Position numbers and translations under genes: made by a program. A stretch of 64,000 nt of DNA from Pleurotus djamor (taxonomy: Eukaryota > Basidiomycota > Agaricomycetes > Agaricales > Pleurotaceae): positions 1-64,000 of the forward strand of contig JAPEVF010000156.1 of NCBI GenBank assembly GCA_029747585.1, given 5' to 3'. Below are positions 1 to 11,885 of the stretch, in pieces (within the stretch, counting starts at the first letter, position 1; each line of letters begins with the position of its first letter). A model generated the notes under the pieces. The model was not told where the DNA came from. It searched no databases and saw only the letters and a program-made list of their open reading frames with translations.

Positions 1-500
1 TTTTTTTTTTTTGAATCTCGTTTAGCGTCGTCCGGGGTTTCCCCCATGTCGACGTCCTCATATCTACGGTACATACGAAACTTGTCTGTATCTAAAGCTA
101 AATACAGGGCCCCAATGCCCCTTGTTGACCCAGGATTCTTGCGCCCAGCAGACGGAAAGGACCCCTGCCTCGTTCCCCCTGCTGTCCGACAAAGGAAACT
201 GTCGTTGCTCGAACTCCTGTATGGGTGCATCGGTAGCCTGCCGGGTATGCACGCAGTTCTGTGCAGTGACTGGCGTCTCCCAGGACAAACACTTGTCCAC
301 AAGGGAAGCAAGCGGGTGGCTACCGGGTCGAGGTGAAGTGAGAGTGAGTGGTTGAAATGGTACCTGCAAAGAAAGAAAAAGTGTGTTAGTTGCCTTTCCC
401 CCAGTTCCTGAATCTCCTCTCCCCCTCCCCCTCAACCTGGTCACACGCTGCTACAAGCGATGGTGGTGTGTGACTGATCTGCTTGTCAACGACGCGCTTC
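1..500. other. Left edge, no supported gene
   Basis: The window opens with twelve T. Several open frames of 60-126 codons occur here on both strands, but none shows a recognisable family. A pyrimidine-rich acceptor-like TTTCTTTGCAG lies on the minus strand near position 365. The T run could be the poly(A) tail of a minus-strand non-LTR element whose C-terminal coding remnant lies at 501-815, but no target duplication can be checked because the window starts here. Confidence 0.3.
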
Positions 501-815
501 CTACCTCCTACCTCGTCCACTCCCCTTCTTACTACCCTTCTTCCTCTCCTCCGCTTCCTTCTTCCTCGCTGCAACTCCTTCCGCCATGGCTTCCTTCTCC
601 AGCTTCCCATATGCATCTCCGAATCTCTTGGTCCTGTTGATGAAGTTGATCGTGGCCTTCATTCCATCCGGGTCTGCTAGAAGGTCCTTCAAAGTTGGAT
701 CGTCTTTTCCTAACGTGGTGGCCATGCACCGCGGTATATATTTCAACACATATCCGTCGATATTCTCGTCGATGGGGCTTACATCAGTCGTGTCGATCTG
801 ACGAATGAAAGGGTG
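501..815 (-). pseudogene. Possible reverse-transcriptase C-terminal remnant
   Basis: A minus-strand open frame has its most informative part at about 615-705, with residues TLKDLLADPDGMKATINFIN followed by RTKRF. This resembles the C-terminal tail after the RNase H region of basidiomycete non-LTR reverse transcriptases, where a conserved leucine-rich stretch ends in a 'FI..TGRF'-like motif. It is followed by a lysine- and arginine-rich tail. No reverse transcriptase or RNase H core is present, so at best it is a 3' fragment. The family assignment rests on my memory of the motif only. The frame overlaps the 5' part of the plus-strand gene at 723-1380, so one of the two is not coding there. Confidence 0.3.
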
Positions 816-1380
816 GTATCATCGCACGGCACATCGACGATGAATGTCTCTGAACCATCGCAGGTGGTGTGGAAACGCGAGGGGATGGAGTATGGTGAAC
901 ATACCATCGTGGTCAAACCATCCGTGGATAGTCAAGGCTTGAGTTTTGGGGTTCTAGATGCATTAGTGTGAGTTCGCCTCTAAATAAAACTTACTATACC
1001 CACTTTCAATCGCGTCGATGACCATCGCTTACTGATATCGCCGGATGGATAGGTTCACCACCATGACCGATCGCGACGGTCAGGCTACCGTCGAACCAAA
1101 TTCCTTAAGATCATCCACTGATACGACACTTCGCATCGCTCTCTCAACAACAATAAGCATTCTAGCAGCGTTGCTAATACTTGCCCTCTTCCTTGCGTAT
1201 CGTCGTCGAAAACTTCAACGACAAATCCACCAGCAGAAGTCTGTTGGTGCCGCTGGTGTTGGTAACACGGGAGTGAGGAGATGGGTTGATATGCGGTGGG
1301 TTAACTCTAGCAAAACAGAGCTAGATAAGGCGGGTGTCGAGAGAGTTGGTGGTGATGCCGTTCATATGGACAAGTTGTAG
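723..1380 (+). CDS. Single-pass membrane protein, 5' part missing or unresolved
   Basis: The first piece, about 723-968, reads in one frame with ISVDILVDGAYISRVDL, then VVWKREGMEYGEHTIVVK, then SFGVLDALV. This is the beta-rich ectodomain pattern (W..GL..G.HTI...., LD.L.Y) of common basidiomycete surface proteins. A GTGAGTTC donor near 969 and an acceptor GGATAG near 1050 join it to 1051-1380. That exon holds a transmembrane helix of about 22 residues (TISILAALLILALFLAY) followed by arginine-rich RRRKLQRQ and a short cytoplasmic tail. The organisation is ectodomain, one helix, tail. No start codon or signal peptide was found upstream because the frame meets a stop at 711, so the 5' end is either in an unrecognised exon or lost. 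Ligand and function are unknown. Confidence 0.5.
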
Positions 1381-1469
1381 TAAAGGAGCGGGTACCCTAT
1401 TAACCCCTACTAATATGAAGGGTAATGCGCTTGACTGGTAGTACAATCGGAGGAGAGCGTAGCTTCTAT

Positions 1470-1560
1470 GGCAACATGGCCGAGTGGTCTAAGGCGCTGG
1501 AATTAGGATCTCTGATCTATCCAGTCCGAAAGGGCGTGAGTTCGAACCTCACTGTTGTCA
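1470..1560 (+). tRNA. tRNA-Leu(UAG) with 11-nt intron
   Basis: The acceptor arms GGCAACA and TGTTGTC pair (one G-U), with discriminator A at 1560. The D arm, T arm (GTGAG TTCGAAC CTCAC) and a long variable arm typical of class II tRNAs are present. The anticodon stem CTGGA/TCCAG encloses an 18-nt loop, which I read as a 7-nt loop with anticodon TAG plus an 11-nt intron starting one base 3' of the anticodon. It would decode CUN-type leucine codons. The final CCA is not encoded, as expected for a eukaryote. Confidence 0.93.
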
Positions 1561-1574
1561 GTCACAAGTATCAG

Positions 1575-1586
1575 TTTCTTTTTCTT
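1575..1586 (+). terminator. T-rich Pol III terminator
   Basis: TTTCTTTTTCTT starts 15 nt after the tRNA-Leu gene, with a run of five T. This suits RNA polymerase III termination. Confidence 0.6.
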
Positions 1587-1782
1587 CGGCTCTCATTCTA
1601 AGTTCTCCTTAGCCACGGCTGTTTGACGGGCGTACAACCCACAATATAGATACGGAGGCTTGGATACCTTGCAAGCTATCAGTGTAGACCACTTGCGAAT
1701 TTCATCATTGATAAGCTGAAAGAGTTAAGTATTTAACTACAATGGGATGCTTCCGGGCGGCTTCAGGACGTATTAAAACCAG

Positions 1783-4494
1783 CTACCTCTTCTTTTGTCC
1801 GACGAGTAAATCGACGTTCTTACAACGCTTGCGATGGCGGCTACTGGGTCCGAGGCACGCCACCTCAAGGCAAAGTGGACATGGAGCATTGCAAAGACTG
1901 CGATCGCGACTACCTCTGCATATTGGCCATTCGTTGGCGCATTTCATGCATCGTCGGGTTCTCGCGATAGTGTCGCCCGAGGTAGCGTTCATTATGAAGG
2001 AAAGGGAGGGAGATGATTCAGACGCTGCGAATGGGTGTACACGAGCTGGGTGTGTTGGAATTGGTGCAACTGAACTACTCTCATCTGGCGTGCTCGAAGG
2101 GTCATCCATGCGAACATCATCTAGGTCATCGGGGGTCGTTGGACTATCAGGGGGTCTGTCGTCATTGGCGTTGGTAACGGGGGCTGGTGGGACCACGACT
2201 TCCGAGTGAGAAGGACAGTCAGGTTCACGGTCAGGTTCGGAACTCGGCGGCGCAGCTTGCGCTGAGTCTACTGAGGCCGGGAGAATGCCTCTGTGTCGAC
2301 GGAGTCGTTCTTCGACCGCAAACCAGGCATGTAATAGAAGACTTCTTATTTGGAGGACCTCGTTAGGTGGAGATTCAGCACACGAAAGATCAAGTTCGCG
2401 TTTCCTCTTAGAAACAGCGATGCTTCGCGACAAACTGTGGTGCGAGAGAAAAGGTGTAGCCAGATTGATGCAAGGAGTGTTGTTGAATACCTTAGACGCC
2501 CTCCGCTAAGTTGCGAAAGGGATCTTAGAAAAAAGCAATAATCTCACCTGATATGGTGCACCCGCAGGGATGAAGATAGCATCTCCAACGCTCTGTTCAA
2601 AGACGAACGAACAAACGCCAACGGCATCGAGAGTCTTTAAGTCGTCCGCGGTGAGATAGCGTTTCTGTTCGTGAATCAAGTCGTGTGTCTTGTCAACACC
2701 ACGCGTCAAATTCAGGAGATCCTTAAGTACATTATAGTCGTCGGGAAGGAATACGTGCCATGTTGCGCTTGAATTGGGATGTGCAGGAAGCATAACGTTC
2801 ACGGTGTCATAACAGTCCGTATGGAGGCGTGTGGCACCACAGCCAGTTGGGTTGCTCCCTGTCCCGATATGCAGCTTCAGACCTGTATGCAAGTAGTTCA
2901 CATTGAGATGATTACGCATACTAGGATAGTTGCAAGCTGGACTGACCAAGATCACTCGCTATAGGGTGGTTCGCAGGGAAAAGGTTGAGAAGGTTCAGCG
3001 ATCCCTCATTGCTTGTAAGGGAAGGGTAAGGCAGAGCAAATTGGAAGTCCCGAGCTAGCGTGGGGAAGAGGGAAAAAAGCGAGGAATCTGGGGGAAAGTC
3101 CTTCGAAGGTTTATAAGCGCGTACACTTGTGCTGAGAACCGAACAATCTGGATACCTTCACTTTCAGGCACGAGGTATTGGACGAAGTGAAAAGCGTTGA
3201 TATAAACTTGTCCAACAGGCTTTCGTGGGTTTGCCCGGTATTAGAATCTTCGATCGCGCAGCGTTGCCCTTCAAAGAGAGTGCTGAGGCAAGCTACGCTC
3301 CATGACGAGAGCGACATGGACTCTGTATGAAGCATTAGAGGGGCACCCAATGACAATTGTGCTTCAAATTCTTCCAAGGGCGGCGGCTGCGTGAATGTAC
3401 AATTCGTCCTAGCGTCATTGGTAGTAATATCTAGGTGACGTTGAGATGGTGGTGGTTCTGTGGCCTCAAGCACCGCGTCAATCCTTGAAAGGAGAGCCTG
3501 TATCTCTCCCTGAGGAAGCAACGAGTATACGCGGAGAGAAAGTCTGGAGCAACAATCATATCGTGTCGTCACACAACACGGGCAAACTTCTTTGCCGCAT
3601 TTCGTACATATGTAGCCCACAACGCATAGTGTCGAGCGACAGATGTCTAGAGTATTGAATGTTATAAAGTAAAGCTCCAGGAGGATGAGAAGGACATACC
3701 ACAAGCATGTCTTGATGAATTATCCTTGTGACGGGCGAGGTATGTATTGTTCTGAGTGATACACTCGAGTTCTTGTTCGAGAATAGGTCGCAGATTATCA
3801 GCAATGGCCCTCTTCAAAGAACGTTAGACGAGTTCAGTTGAGTAAAAGAAATGCACAACTTGTAGGTGGCAATGACGGTCGTGACTTGCATCGTGAAAAA
3901 ACGATGTGTAGTATAGGCATCTGTGAAAGGGAGTAAAGTGGCCACCGTCGAGGTCTACCACTGATACCGTTGGGCTTTTAAACGTGATTCGACGAAGATC
4001 TGTCGATTAGAGAGCAGTTATATCATTATAGGCGAACATGTTTTCTTCGGAGGACGCTTGGAGGACGCGTACTAATAAATCGACAAGACGTATCCGAAAC
4101 CCCTTTGTCCGCGGATGCTTGAGACCGCGCCTCGCAATCCAAGCAGGGACCAAGCTTCCCGCGGAAGGGTGAAGGAAGGTCGTTGCATGGAACTTCTTGT
4201 ACGAAAGGTTGGCCATCGTTGGGCACAGCTGATCGTCGGGGTGGCATAGAACTCAAATGCGTAAAGGAAGGGACGAAACCCAAACTTTGAAGGCCCTCAA
4301 CACGCGATCGTTGACTGTGAGAGCGCTGACCGTGAGTAAATGCTAAGTCCTAAGAAATTCAAATAGAGTAAGTACTTAGGTGTATCTCTCACCACTACAA
4401 CAGCAACGCATCCAGCCAACACAAAATCATGCGATGAGCCTGTTCGACCAAGTTGAAGCGAAGAACGAACTTTCTGCCTTCGCTGGCTTGGCAT
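1783..4494 (-). CDS. KDM3-like JmjC-domain protein, iron site altered
   Basis: Multi-exon gene of the fungal KDM3/JMJD1-like lysine demethylase family, whose members oxidatively remove methyl groups from histone H3 using Fe(II) and 2-oxoglutarate. Going 5' to 3': a basic start (MPSQRRQKVR, 4494); a Cys region with CLDCEARSQ and CRFISTR near 4130; a Cys cluster DICRSTLCVVGYICTKCGKEVC about 3580-3650; LKVK joined to DFPPDSSLFSLFP across an intron near 3160-3105; LNLLNLFPANHPIASDLG near 2995; the JmjC core GATRLHTDCYDTVNV near 2835 and IFIPAGAPYQ near 2560; then a C-terminal part with CMKCANEW...CPLCLEVAC. The HxD of the metal triad is present. The third ligand, His in the family's PAGAPHQV motif, is Tyr here. 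The 5' exon is the least certain. Histone demethylase activity is therefore doubtful, although a chromatin-binding role remains possible. Confidence 0.8.
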
Positions 4495-5188
4495 CTAGTC
4501 AGTTCTCGCTAAATCTGTGCGTCATGCTACCATGAAAGACTCCTGCAATGGCTCAGCTATCCAGTCAATTCTTGCTGCATGTTAGGTGATGGTTCTGCCT
4601 AATCTCTCAGCTCTCGTTTGCTCAGAAACCCCCTGACGGCAGACGACTCGCAGAAGACGTTGAACGGTTTCTTTCATGAAGTATTCGCTGCAGATTACGA
4701 GGTAAATATGTCTTCCGAATACCCCAATGACGCTCATGAATGATAGCGCTGACGGTTTCTCAGGGCTATCTCAACATCCCGCTAAGTTTACTGACTTGGT
4801 GGTAGGATGCATCCCCAGATTTACCGCCACCAGTACGCCTTGTGCCCCAGCGCTTCAAAGAATTTGTCGACCTTGCTACGATGGATACCATCTCGCGACC
4901 TTGGTAACTGTGCGAAGAATATCCCGAAAATTTGCTGCGCTCGAGAGTCGCCCATCAAAGCTCCGGCACCTCACATCGTTAAGCGCAATGATTTACACCT
5001 AAAGGCTACTGGATAGTGACAACACAATCTGATCTCATCTGTCTTCATTCGGATGCACCGCCTATCTCGTCTGTTTCATTCAACAACCAGAAGTATATAA
5101 TGACGCACCGGCACAGCTCATGTCCTCCGTATCCTCCGTGGTCTCCCCCAGCCTGAGCACTGCGTGCCTGCCCTTGCTTCACTTCACT
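4495..5188. other. Divergent intergenic region
   Basis: Lies between the JmjC gene (minus) and the aspartic protease (plus). Short open frames here show no family resemblance. The only site I can support is the TATA box at 5094-5100. Confidence 0.5.
5094..5100 (+). promoter_or_regulatory. TATA box of aspartic protease gene
   Basis: TATATAA is located 89 nt upstream of the chosen ATG (5189). This spacing favours ATG 5189 over the in-frame ATG at 5120, which would lie only about 20 nt from the box. Confidence 0.5.
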
Positions 5189-6969
5189 ATGTCGTCTCTT
5201 CGTCAGCTTCTCTCCTTCGTTCTCGTGCTGGCCACCCTTTCTTCTCCTTCCTTCGGCCTTCGCGTTCCAATTCGACGAGCGGCGACATCAACACCACAAG
5301 TGCAGCAATCTCAGGGCAGCGGGCTGTCAAGACGGACCACGGATATATCTAAAAATCAACATGCAGGTTTCATGCATAATACTCAGGATACTGTGGTGGG
5401 TATCACCTGTTTCATCATTCAAGTAACCCAAGTTATTGATGAACACTCCGTAGTACGCTATGGATATCAAGATCGGTGGCCAGGACGTGATCGTGATTCT
5501 TGACACAGGTTCCGCTGATCTTTGGGTCCAGCATCCTCAGGTTCAAACCGTTCAAACAACGACACTGACTGGGACTCTCAACTACGCTGTGGGCTCCGTC
5601 GCAGGACCTATTGCTTATGCACCTCTCGAAGTCGCTGGGTTTTCAATCCCGTCCCAAGGTCAGCTTTCTGTGTTACTTTTCTTCTGAGATAATGCTTAAT
5701 AGTCCTTTGTACTCCAATAATAGTGTTCATGGACGTTGATTCGGTTCGTCGTCGACTCCCTCCCACTATAGAGTCCTCATTTGCTAAAACTTGGATCTTC
5801 CTATTTTCAGACCAGAGATATAGATGGCCTCTTCGCGACGGGCGTGTCCGGTGTCATGGGTCTAGGTTTCGACGCGACCGGTTCATTAATCCACAACCTA
5901 ACGGTGACCGCATTTGGCTCATCTGGCGACCCCAGCAAAACCCGTTCCCCCATATCCAACATCTTTTACTCTAATATGTCCCTCCCCAACTTTTTCACTC
6001 TCCTCCTCGGCCGAACTGACGACCCCGATGACGAACAAGCCGGTGTATTCACAATCAGCGAATATATCGATGAATTCGCTGCGGTGGCGATTTCCCCGAA
6101 GATGAACAGTCAGACGGATGATCATTGGAGTGTCTTCTTAGATGGTGTCAGCGTAAACGGAAAGGATTTCCCTTTGACGTCTTCAGTACCGGGCGTTCCC
6201 AGTGGGAAGACTGTAGCTGTTCTGGATTCTGGATTTTCGCTACCACCGGTGCCACCTGCCTTGGTGGAAGCAATGTACTCGTCCGTCCCAGGAGCGGTAA
6301 ATGTTGAAGAGATCACTGAGCTCAAGGCCATGGGAATATCGTATATCATCCCTTGCACCGCTCCAATGCCCGAAGTTTCGTTCAAGATCGGGTTCGTACC
6401 CCTCACCCATTAATTATGACTGCCGGACGCCTGATCATACTTATTTCCGTAGAGGCGTCGATTTCCCCGTCCACCCCCTGGATCTCACCCACGTCAACAC
6501 TGACAATGAGACATTGACGTTTTGCCATAATGCGTATACCAAATTCAATCTCGATCCCACTGCGTTCGCAGGGTTCGACCTGATCTTGGGAGATGCATTC
6601 CTCCGTAATTCTTATACATCGTACGCACACCTCCCTTCTGTCCGCCTTCGAACGGCGCCGGTACTGATCAACTCTAGTTTTGATTACGGATCATTCAATG
6701 CGGACGGTCGAATTACGGAGCCACCCTTCATGCAGCTGTTACCAACGACCAAGACAGACGAAGCACGAGTTGAGTTTGCTGCCGTTCGCGCGAAACAACT
6801 TCAAGGAATACCGAAAGAATCAACTCCGGACGAAGTCCAGAAAACGTTCGCTGAGGCCCGGGGTGTTGACCAGAAGAAATCGGGTGCAGTTTCTTTCAAG
6901 TCGCGTTCACATACTTCGCTGTCCGTTGCTTTTGCGCTCCTAAGTATATTTGTAAGTTATGGACTATGA
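5189..6969 (+). CDS. Secreted pepsin-like aspartic protease
   Basis: A1-family endopeptidase, roughly 470 residues after splicing. The N-terminal signal peptide is MSSLRQLLSFVLVLATLSS (5189 on), followed by a propeptide. Introns lie near 5396-5455, 5659-5722, 5744-5809 and 6390-6452. Active-site motifs: ILDTGSADLWV (about 5495-5530) and AVLDSGFSLPP (about 6215-6250) supply both catalytic aspartates. YAVGSVAGPIAYA occupies the flap position. After the catalytic domain (GFDLILGDAFLRNSY, about 6575) a linker leads to a hydrophobic C-terminus (LSVAFALLSIFVSYGL), which could direct a GPI anchor or membrane attachment as in yapsins. It would act outside the cell or at the wall. The second motif is DSG rather than DTG, which is common in the family. 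Confidence 0.88.
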
Positions 6970-8177
6970 TACAAGTAGGCGGAGGCAAATGTAAAGGTGC
7001 AAAGAGTCTACACATGACCTCGAATTCGATCCTTCTGATTCATCCTGCCACTCGATGGTATGAAGGACGCCATGGGGAAGTGACCATGCCAACAGATCAA
7101 TTCATACCGCGATCCATTAGTGTCCCCGGATATTTCGCTTGGTATCTTCAGAGTTCTCGAAGACCTCATCTGTCAAACTCTCAGCTGTCGCGAGCCCCCG
7201 TCAAACAATGAGCGGGGCTACCGTCTGCCCTTGAAGAGCTTCTCGTTGACAGAGCTCGCTTATCTTTGACGGTATTCCTGTCAGGTCCCTGCGCATCATC
7301 ATCACTCCCGCCGAGACCATCAGACATGGGGTGGGAGCCGTGCAATTTAGTCGCACTGACTGAGCTCGCCTTCAGCTTCTAGCACGACGACTATGGCTCG
7401 CTTAGGTAAGACTATGAATAGGATGAGGGGATGTGAGTGTCCTAAACCGGGTAGACTGATCGGTGAATCCAGACAGCAGAGATATCAGGGCACTCCAAGA
7501 GAAGATGCAAGCAACAAACCGAAATCGACGAAATCGATGCGTACTCTAGGCCATCTCCGCAGAAGGATATACGTGACTCGATTGTCATCGTATCAGAGCT
7601 AGTCGACGCGGCACGTAAGGTCCGTTGGCCTGGGGCGCCGCCTTAAAGAGAACGCTACGCGTCAATTGAAGGTTTTCAACTCGGAAACTCGTCCACATAC
7701 GCGACGCATCCGTTTTCAACCCAACCTTTTGGCAATTCAGCGCGTCGGATTAGGGACTGTTTAAGCAGTCAGATATCGCGTCAAACTTGAAGTATATGTA
7801 TATGCACATACTTTTCTGTAGCAAGCGCAGGGAGGCAGAAGGACGTCCATGGCGAAGACCGTTCCGAAATCCAGCCAAAAGGCTCCTCATATGCGCGACC
7901 ATTTGCTTGAACGCCAAGCCGTGAGGCCCAGGAGCCAGATTACCACATTATTCACAATCTTGAGCTTTCCAGAGAGACCGACGGGGGTAGCATTGACCAG
8001 GACGACGACGAGGCAGGATCATGGAGGTAAGAAACAAAGAGCGTTCACCGCCAAATCCATGCACAATCGCAGCTCCATTCGGAGTTCTAACTGACTCTAA
8101 AATTCTCGCAATTCGCCGACGACGCGTCGAACGCGTAATCCCTGCTTCCAGCCAACGATCTCACCCAACCGCCAGCC
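6970..8177. other. Intergenic, nothing recognised
   Basis: 1.2 kb between the protease and the proteasome subunit. Open frames of up to 81 codons (for example 7849-8094) have no recognisable motif, and I see no tRNA or repeat. Confidence 0.5.
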
Positions 8178-8891
8178 ATGGAAACTTCATTCGCCATCAC
8201 CGGGAAGGACTATGTTATCGTCGCCTCCGACACCACTGCCGCTCGCTCCATCGTCAAGATGAAGATCGACGAAGACAAGGTCAAGGAGTTGGGCCCACAC
8301 CTCTTGATGGCGTACTCAGGCGAGCCAGGTAACCTTTCCATCCTTTTGACTCTGTGAATTTCAGCTCTGAAGCGAGTATGAAATTACTAGGTGACACCAT
8401 CCAATTTGCTGAATTCGTAGAGAGGAACATCCGGCTCTATCATATCCGACACAATTACTCTTTATCACCATCTGCGGCTGCTTCATGGATTCGAAGGTCG
8501 CTAGCACAAAGTCTACGATCAAGACATCCGTACTCGGTCAACCTGCTGCTGGGAGGGTACGATCTACCCGAAGACAAACCCCATCTTTACTGGATTGATT
8601 ACTTGGGGACAATGGCGGAGGTACCGTTTGCTGCTCACGGATATGGGAGTTATTTTGCGTTGAGTTTACTCGATCGGTACGTGGTCTCTCTCTATTCCAT
8701 CCGTATACCTATGACCCATGGCGCTGAAATGTATGATGATTAGATACCACAACCCCGATGCGAGCCTTGAAGAAGGCCTGGCAACCCTCAAACGGTGCAT
8801 TGATGAAGTAGCCAAGCGATTGATCGTCAGCCCTAACAAGTACAAGGTCAAGGTGGTGACGAAGGATGGTGTCCGGGAAGTCGAGTTGTAG
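8178..8891 (+). CDS. PRE1: 20S proteasome subunit beta-4 (PSMB2/Pre1 type)
   Basis: Three exons: 8178-8328, 8391-8676 and 8744-8891, giving about 194 residues, the normal size for this subunit. The protein starts [20 protein letters not shown] and continues [20 protein letters not shown]. Later come [20 protein letters not shown] and [19 protein letters not shown]. Beta-4 is one of the non-catalytic beta subunits: it is made without a propeptide and lacks the N-terminal Thr nucleophile, in agreement with the start seen here. It sits in the inner beta ring of the 20S core particle in nucleus and cytoplasm. The order of genes gives no functional clue. Confidence 0.96.
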
Positions 8892-9209
8892 CCTGTTACG
8901 GGTACCAACTGTACTCGTATGTAATTTGTGTTTGATTTCGCTCCTTTCATGCAAAACTTTTGCGGGGAATTCTTAGCCCGCTGTTGGCATTAGCGTCAGG
9001 CTACGGCTATCGTCTGTCATGAGCACCAAAGGGAACGGGTCCACGTTTGTAGATGAGTAACAGAAACAGCAAACGGAAATACGAAAAAGGGATTCTAATC
9101 TAACGAAGAAAATATATAAGTAATGCACGTCCACCCCACTCCCACAAGTACCATCATCCCTCCAACTCCACAAGCACCCTAGGACTCAAGCATACTCAAG
9201 TACCCAAGC
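8892..9209. other. Convergent intergenic region
   Basis: About 318 bases between the convergent proteasome and transporter genes. Nothing recognised beyond presumed 3' untranslated regions. Confidence 0.5.
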
Positions 9210-11885
9210 TCAAGCCCCATCCTTCTCACTCTTCTCGCCCGCAAGATCCTTCTTATCCACCGCGTTCTGCGTATCCCCAAGATGCCAATTCGGCATGGCG
9301 AAGGCAATCAGTATGGGGAACACGCTGAGTACAGTAGCGACAATGAGCATGGTCTCCATCACGTCGCTATAAGCTACTCAGAAAGAAAAGCGAGCACATC
9401 CGTATTAGTGACCAGATGCTTAACCAAGCAAAATCCCCAGCCAGCCAGGGGACGTACCTCGGATGACACCCTCACGAACGGGATGTCCACGAGGAAACCC
9501 AGCAGCAACAACGATCGATCCAAACAGTTGTTGTCTTTCCGCCTCTGAGAGGAAGGGAAGGTACTCTGCAATCCTTCCAGGCATGGAATTTGTCCAAATA
9601 GCACCAGCTAGACAAACGATCATCAGCACACCACAGCATCCAACCGAACCTCTTACACACACACGCCGGGGGGACGGCGCTGCGAAGGGTGTTGTGAGAG
9701 GAAAGGACGTACCAACAGCACTACCCACTGCACCACCAATCTCCGTGATCAACAGAACGACAGCGGTGACCATAGCCACATCCACATGCGGTACGGAGGC
9801 TTGAGCACCAACTTGCAGACACGTAGCTGCGAACCCTCCTCCGATACCTTGAAGGATTTGACTCCATACAATCTCGGCGTCTGGGGCATTCGCTCCCCGC
9901 GAGTGGATCATAAGACCAACACCCCTAGAGTAAGTGTTAGAGAACACATTATATCCATGTAATTGGAGTGACGGTTGGGGGGATTAACTCACAAGAGACG
10001 GATGCAAAGACCGACAATTAGCACTTGCTATAGATGCGTAACGAGTCAGTCAGAGGAACGAATAGGGAACCAATTAACATACCTTATATCGGTGGAGGAA
10101 GCGCATGGCAAAACCAGCTGTAATAGCAAACACAGTCAGAGCTACCGTTTGAGTCTGCGCGAAGTAGGTAGCGTGCAAGAGCGGCCTAGGAAGAGGATGT
10201 AAGGGTTGGCAAGCAAACTTGGGAGATTAGATATTCGAGACGCCTACCATGGCTTCACGACGATCACAAAGGAGAAGAGGTAGGTGAACGTGAGGTAGAA
10301 AGAGACCTAGATGTTCGAGTAGGATATAAGCAACACCGAATCCCGGTGAAGGATAACGGACGACACACGAAATCAAAGAACCCAATCAGCGATGCACCCA
10401 CGAAACTACGATTGAGGATGAAACGACTAGGAATGATGGGGTACTTGGCGAATTTCCAGTCATATATCCCAAAGACTGGGAGAAGCAGTCCCCCGATGAT
10501 GATCATCGCAATCATAGAAGCTTGGAACGCACAACCCAAGGGAGATCAGCTACAACGAACAAGAGTATGGGTAGGCGGGTGGGCGACGTACGATTCTTCC
10601 AGTGCCCTTTCGCATTCTCGGTGAGCGTCAGTGGGAGAAGGATCAGCGCGACTGAGGTTCCCAAAAGGGCAAGACCCATGATGTCAAGCTGCGATACCAG
10701 CCGTTTCAGGCGTTCGAAGTATGTCAGATTCTCTGGGTTGGATTGAATGACCAAATCCAGACGCTTGGCCTTACGCTCCGCCCAAAGAAGGGTGATGATA
10801 AGCGGAGATAAAGCAACGGGCACCAGGATAGCGAACATGCCATCTGGACAGTGAACGACCGATTAGCTTACTGTGACGCACATGGAAGGTTGAATGAGGA
10901 TATGGTCACTTACAGCCCCATCTCCAGCCTGCGCCTTGGAGCACGTTGGTAGCGATGTTTGCCCCAACGAAGGCGTTGATGATAAAGGGTGCAGACATCA
11001 AAGAGGATACCAGACCGCGCCATTTCAGGGTGGTGATATCCGCGATGACGACCTGGGTGAGGAGTTGTAGACCACTGGAGGGGGCGTTTGCTTTAGAGCG
11101 GGAAAGTCCAAAAGGATATATAAAACTCACGTATAGCCGCTAAGTAGACGAGTAGTCGATGAGAAGATGAGCTCGCGTGATCAGAAAATGCTGTTAACTC
11201 ACATTGCGTAGACGACGACACCTCCGGCGAGGGCACCGACGTTCTTGGCGGAGGCAATGACGATGTAACCTGCAAACCCAGTAAGATTGACGCGGTCGAC
11301 AGCGGCGAACTGGGGAAGTACAGACCGACGACGTAGAACAGGACTGGAGGTCATGAAGATTGAGTATAGAAGCGTTGGATGGGGGCGGAGATACTCACGA
11401 ACGGCGACATATGCAGTCCCACGCGAACTGATGTCGGCTATTCTTGCAATGACAGGTTTACCCACCGCGACTTTTGATGGATCAGAAGTCAATTAAAAAC
11501 CCCAAGGGCAATGTGGGTTGGGTCCACGCACCAATGATAGACTGCGCCACTGATATAGAGCCAATAAGACTGTGATGACCGAATTCCGAGGCCGCGAAGG
11601 CAGCGTAGTTGTAGGTGGTCGTTCCATCGAGAGAGTAAATGTACGCGGCAAGACCCAGACTAGGATTCAAAAGGGTTCAGAGAACGTCCGGAGAGAAAAG
11701 ATGGGATATAAAATTCACCTGATGAACAAGAACCACTTGGAGAATCGACCAAATACTTTGTGTGTCGCCTCGACCTTTTGCACACCAGCATGCGCAGAGT
11801 CAATGCTGGTCGAAGCGGTTTCAAGACGGTCAATCTCGTCGATGTTCTTTTCGTTGGAAAATTCTTCCTTCTTCGGGGACGACAT
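9210..11885 (-). CDS. MFS transporter, siderophore-iron type
   Basis: Major facilitator of the fungal siderophore-iron transporter group (Sit1/Arn/Mir-like, about 14 membrane helices), which carries ferric siderophores into the cell by proton symport. Starts MSSPKKEEFSNEKNIDEIDR (ATG 11885), a hydrophilic acidic N-terminus. Exons then give YIYSLDGTTTYNYAAFAASE (about 11640), SISVAQSIIG then AVGKPVIARIADISSRGTAY (about 11475-11410), GLQLLTQVVIADITTLKWRG (about 11070), MSAPFIINAFVGANIATNVL (about 10990), WGYGMFAILVP, and LQGIGGGFAATCLQVGAQAS (about 9850). It ends with a charged tail DKKDLAGEKSEKDGA (stop 9210). Many small exons, at least ten. The SLDGTTT-YNY and ADISSRG segments are the diagnostic ones. 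The substrate is inferred from family resemblance. Confidence 0.85.

Noticed and set aside
5120..5188. Upstream in-frame ATG for the aspartic protease
   Set aside because: Too close to the TATA box and would put 23 residues ahead of a good signal peptide.
10512..10840. Plus-strand frames opposite the MFS transporter
   Set aside because: Shadow frames of the transporter exons, which carry clear family motifs on the minus strand.
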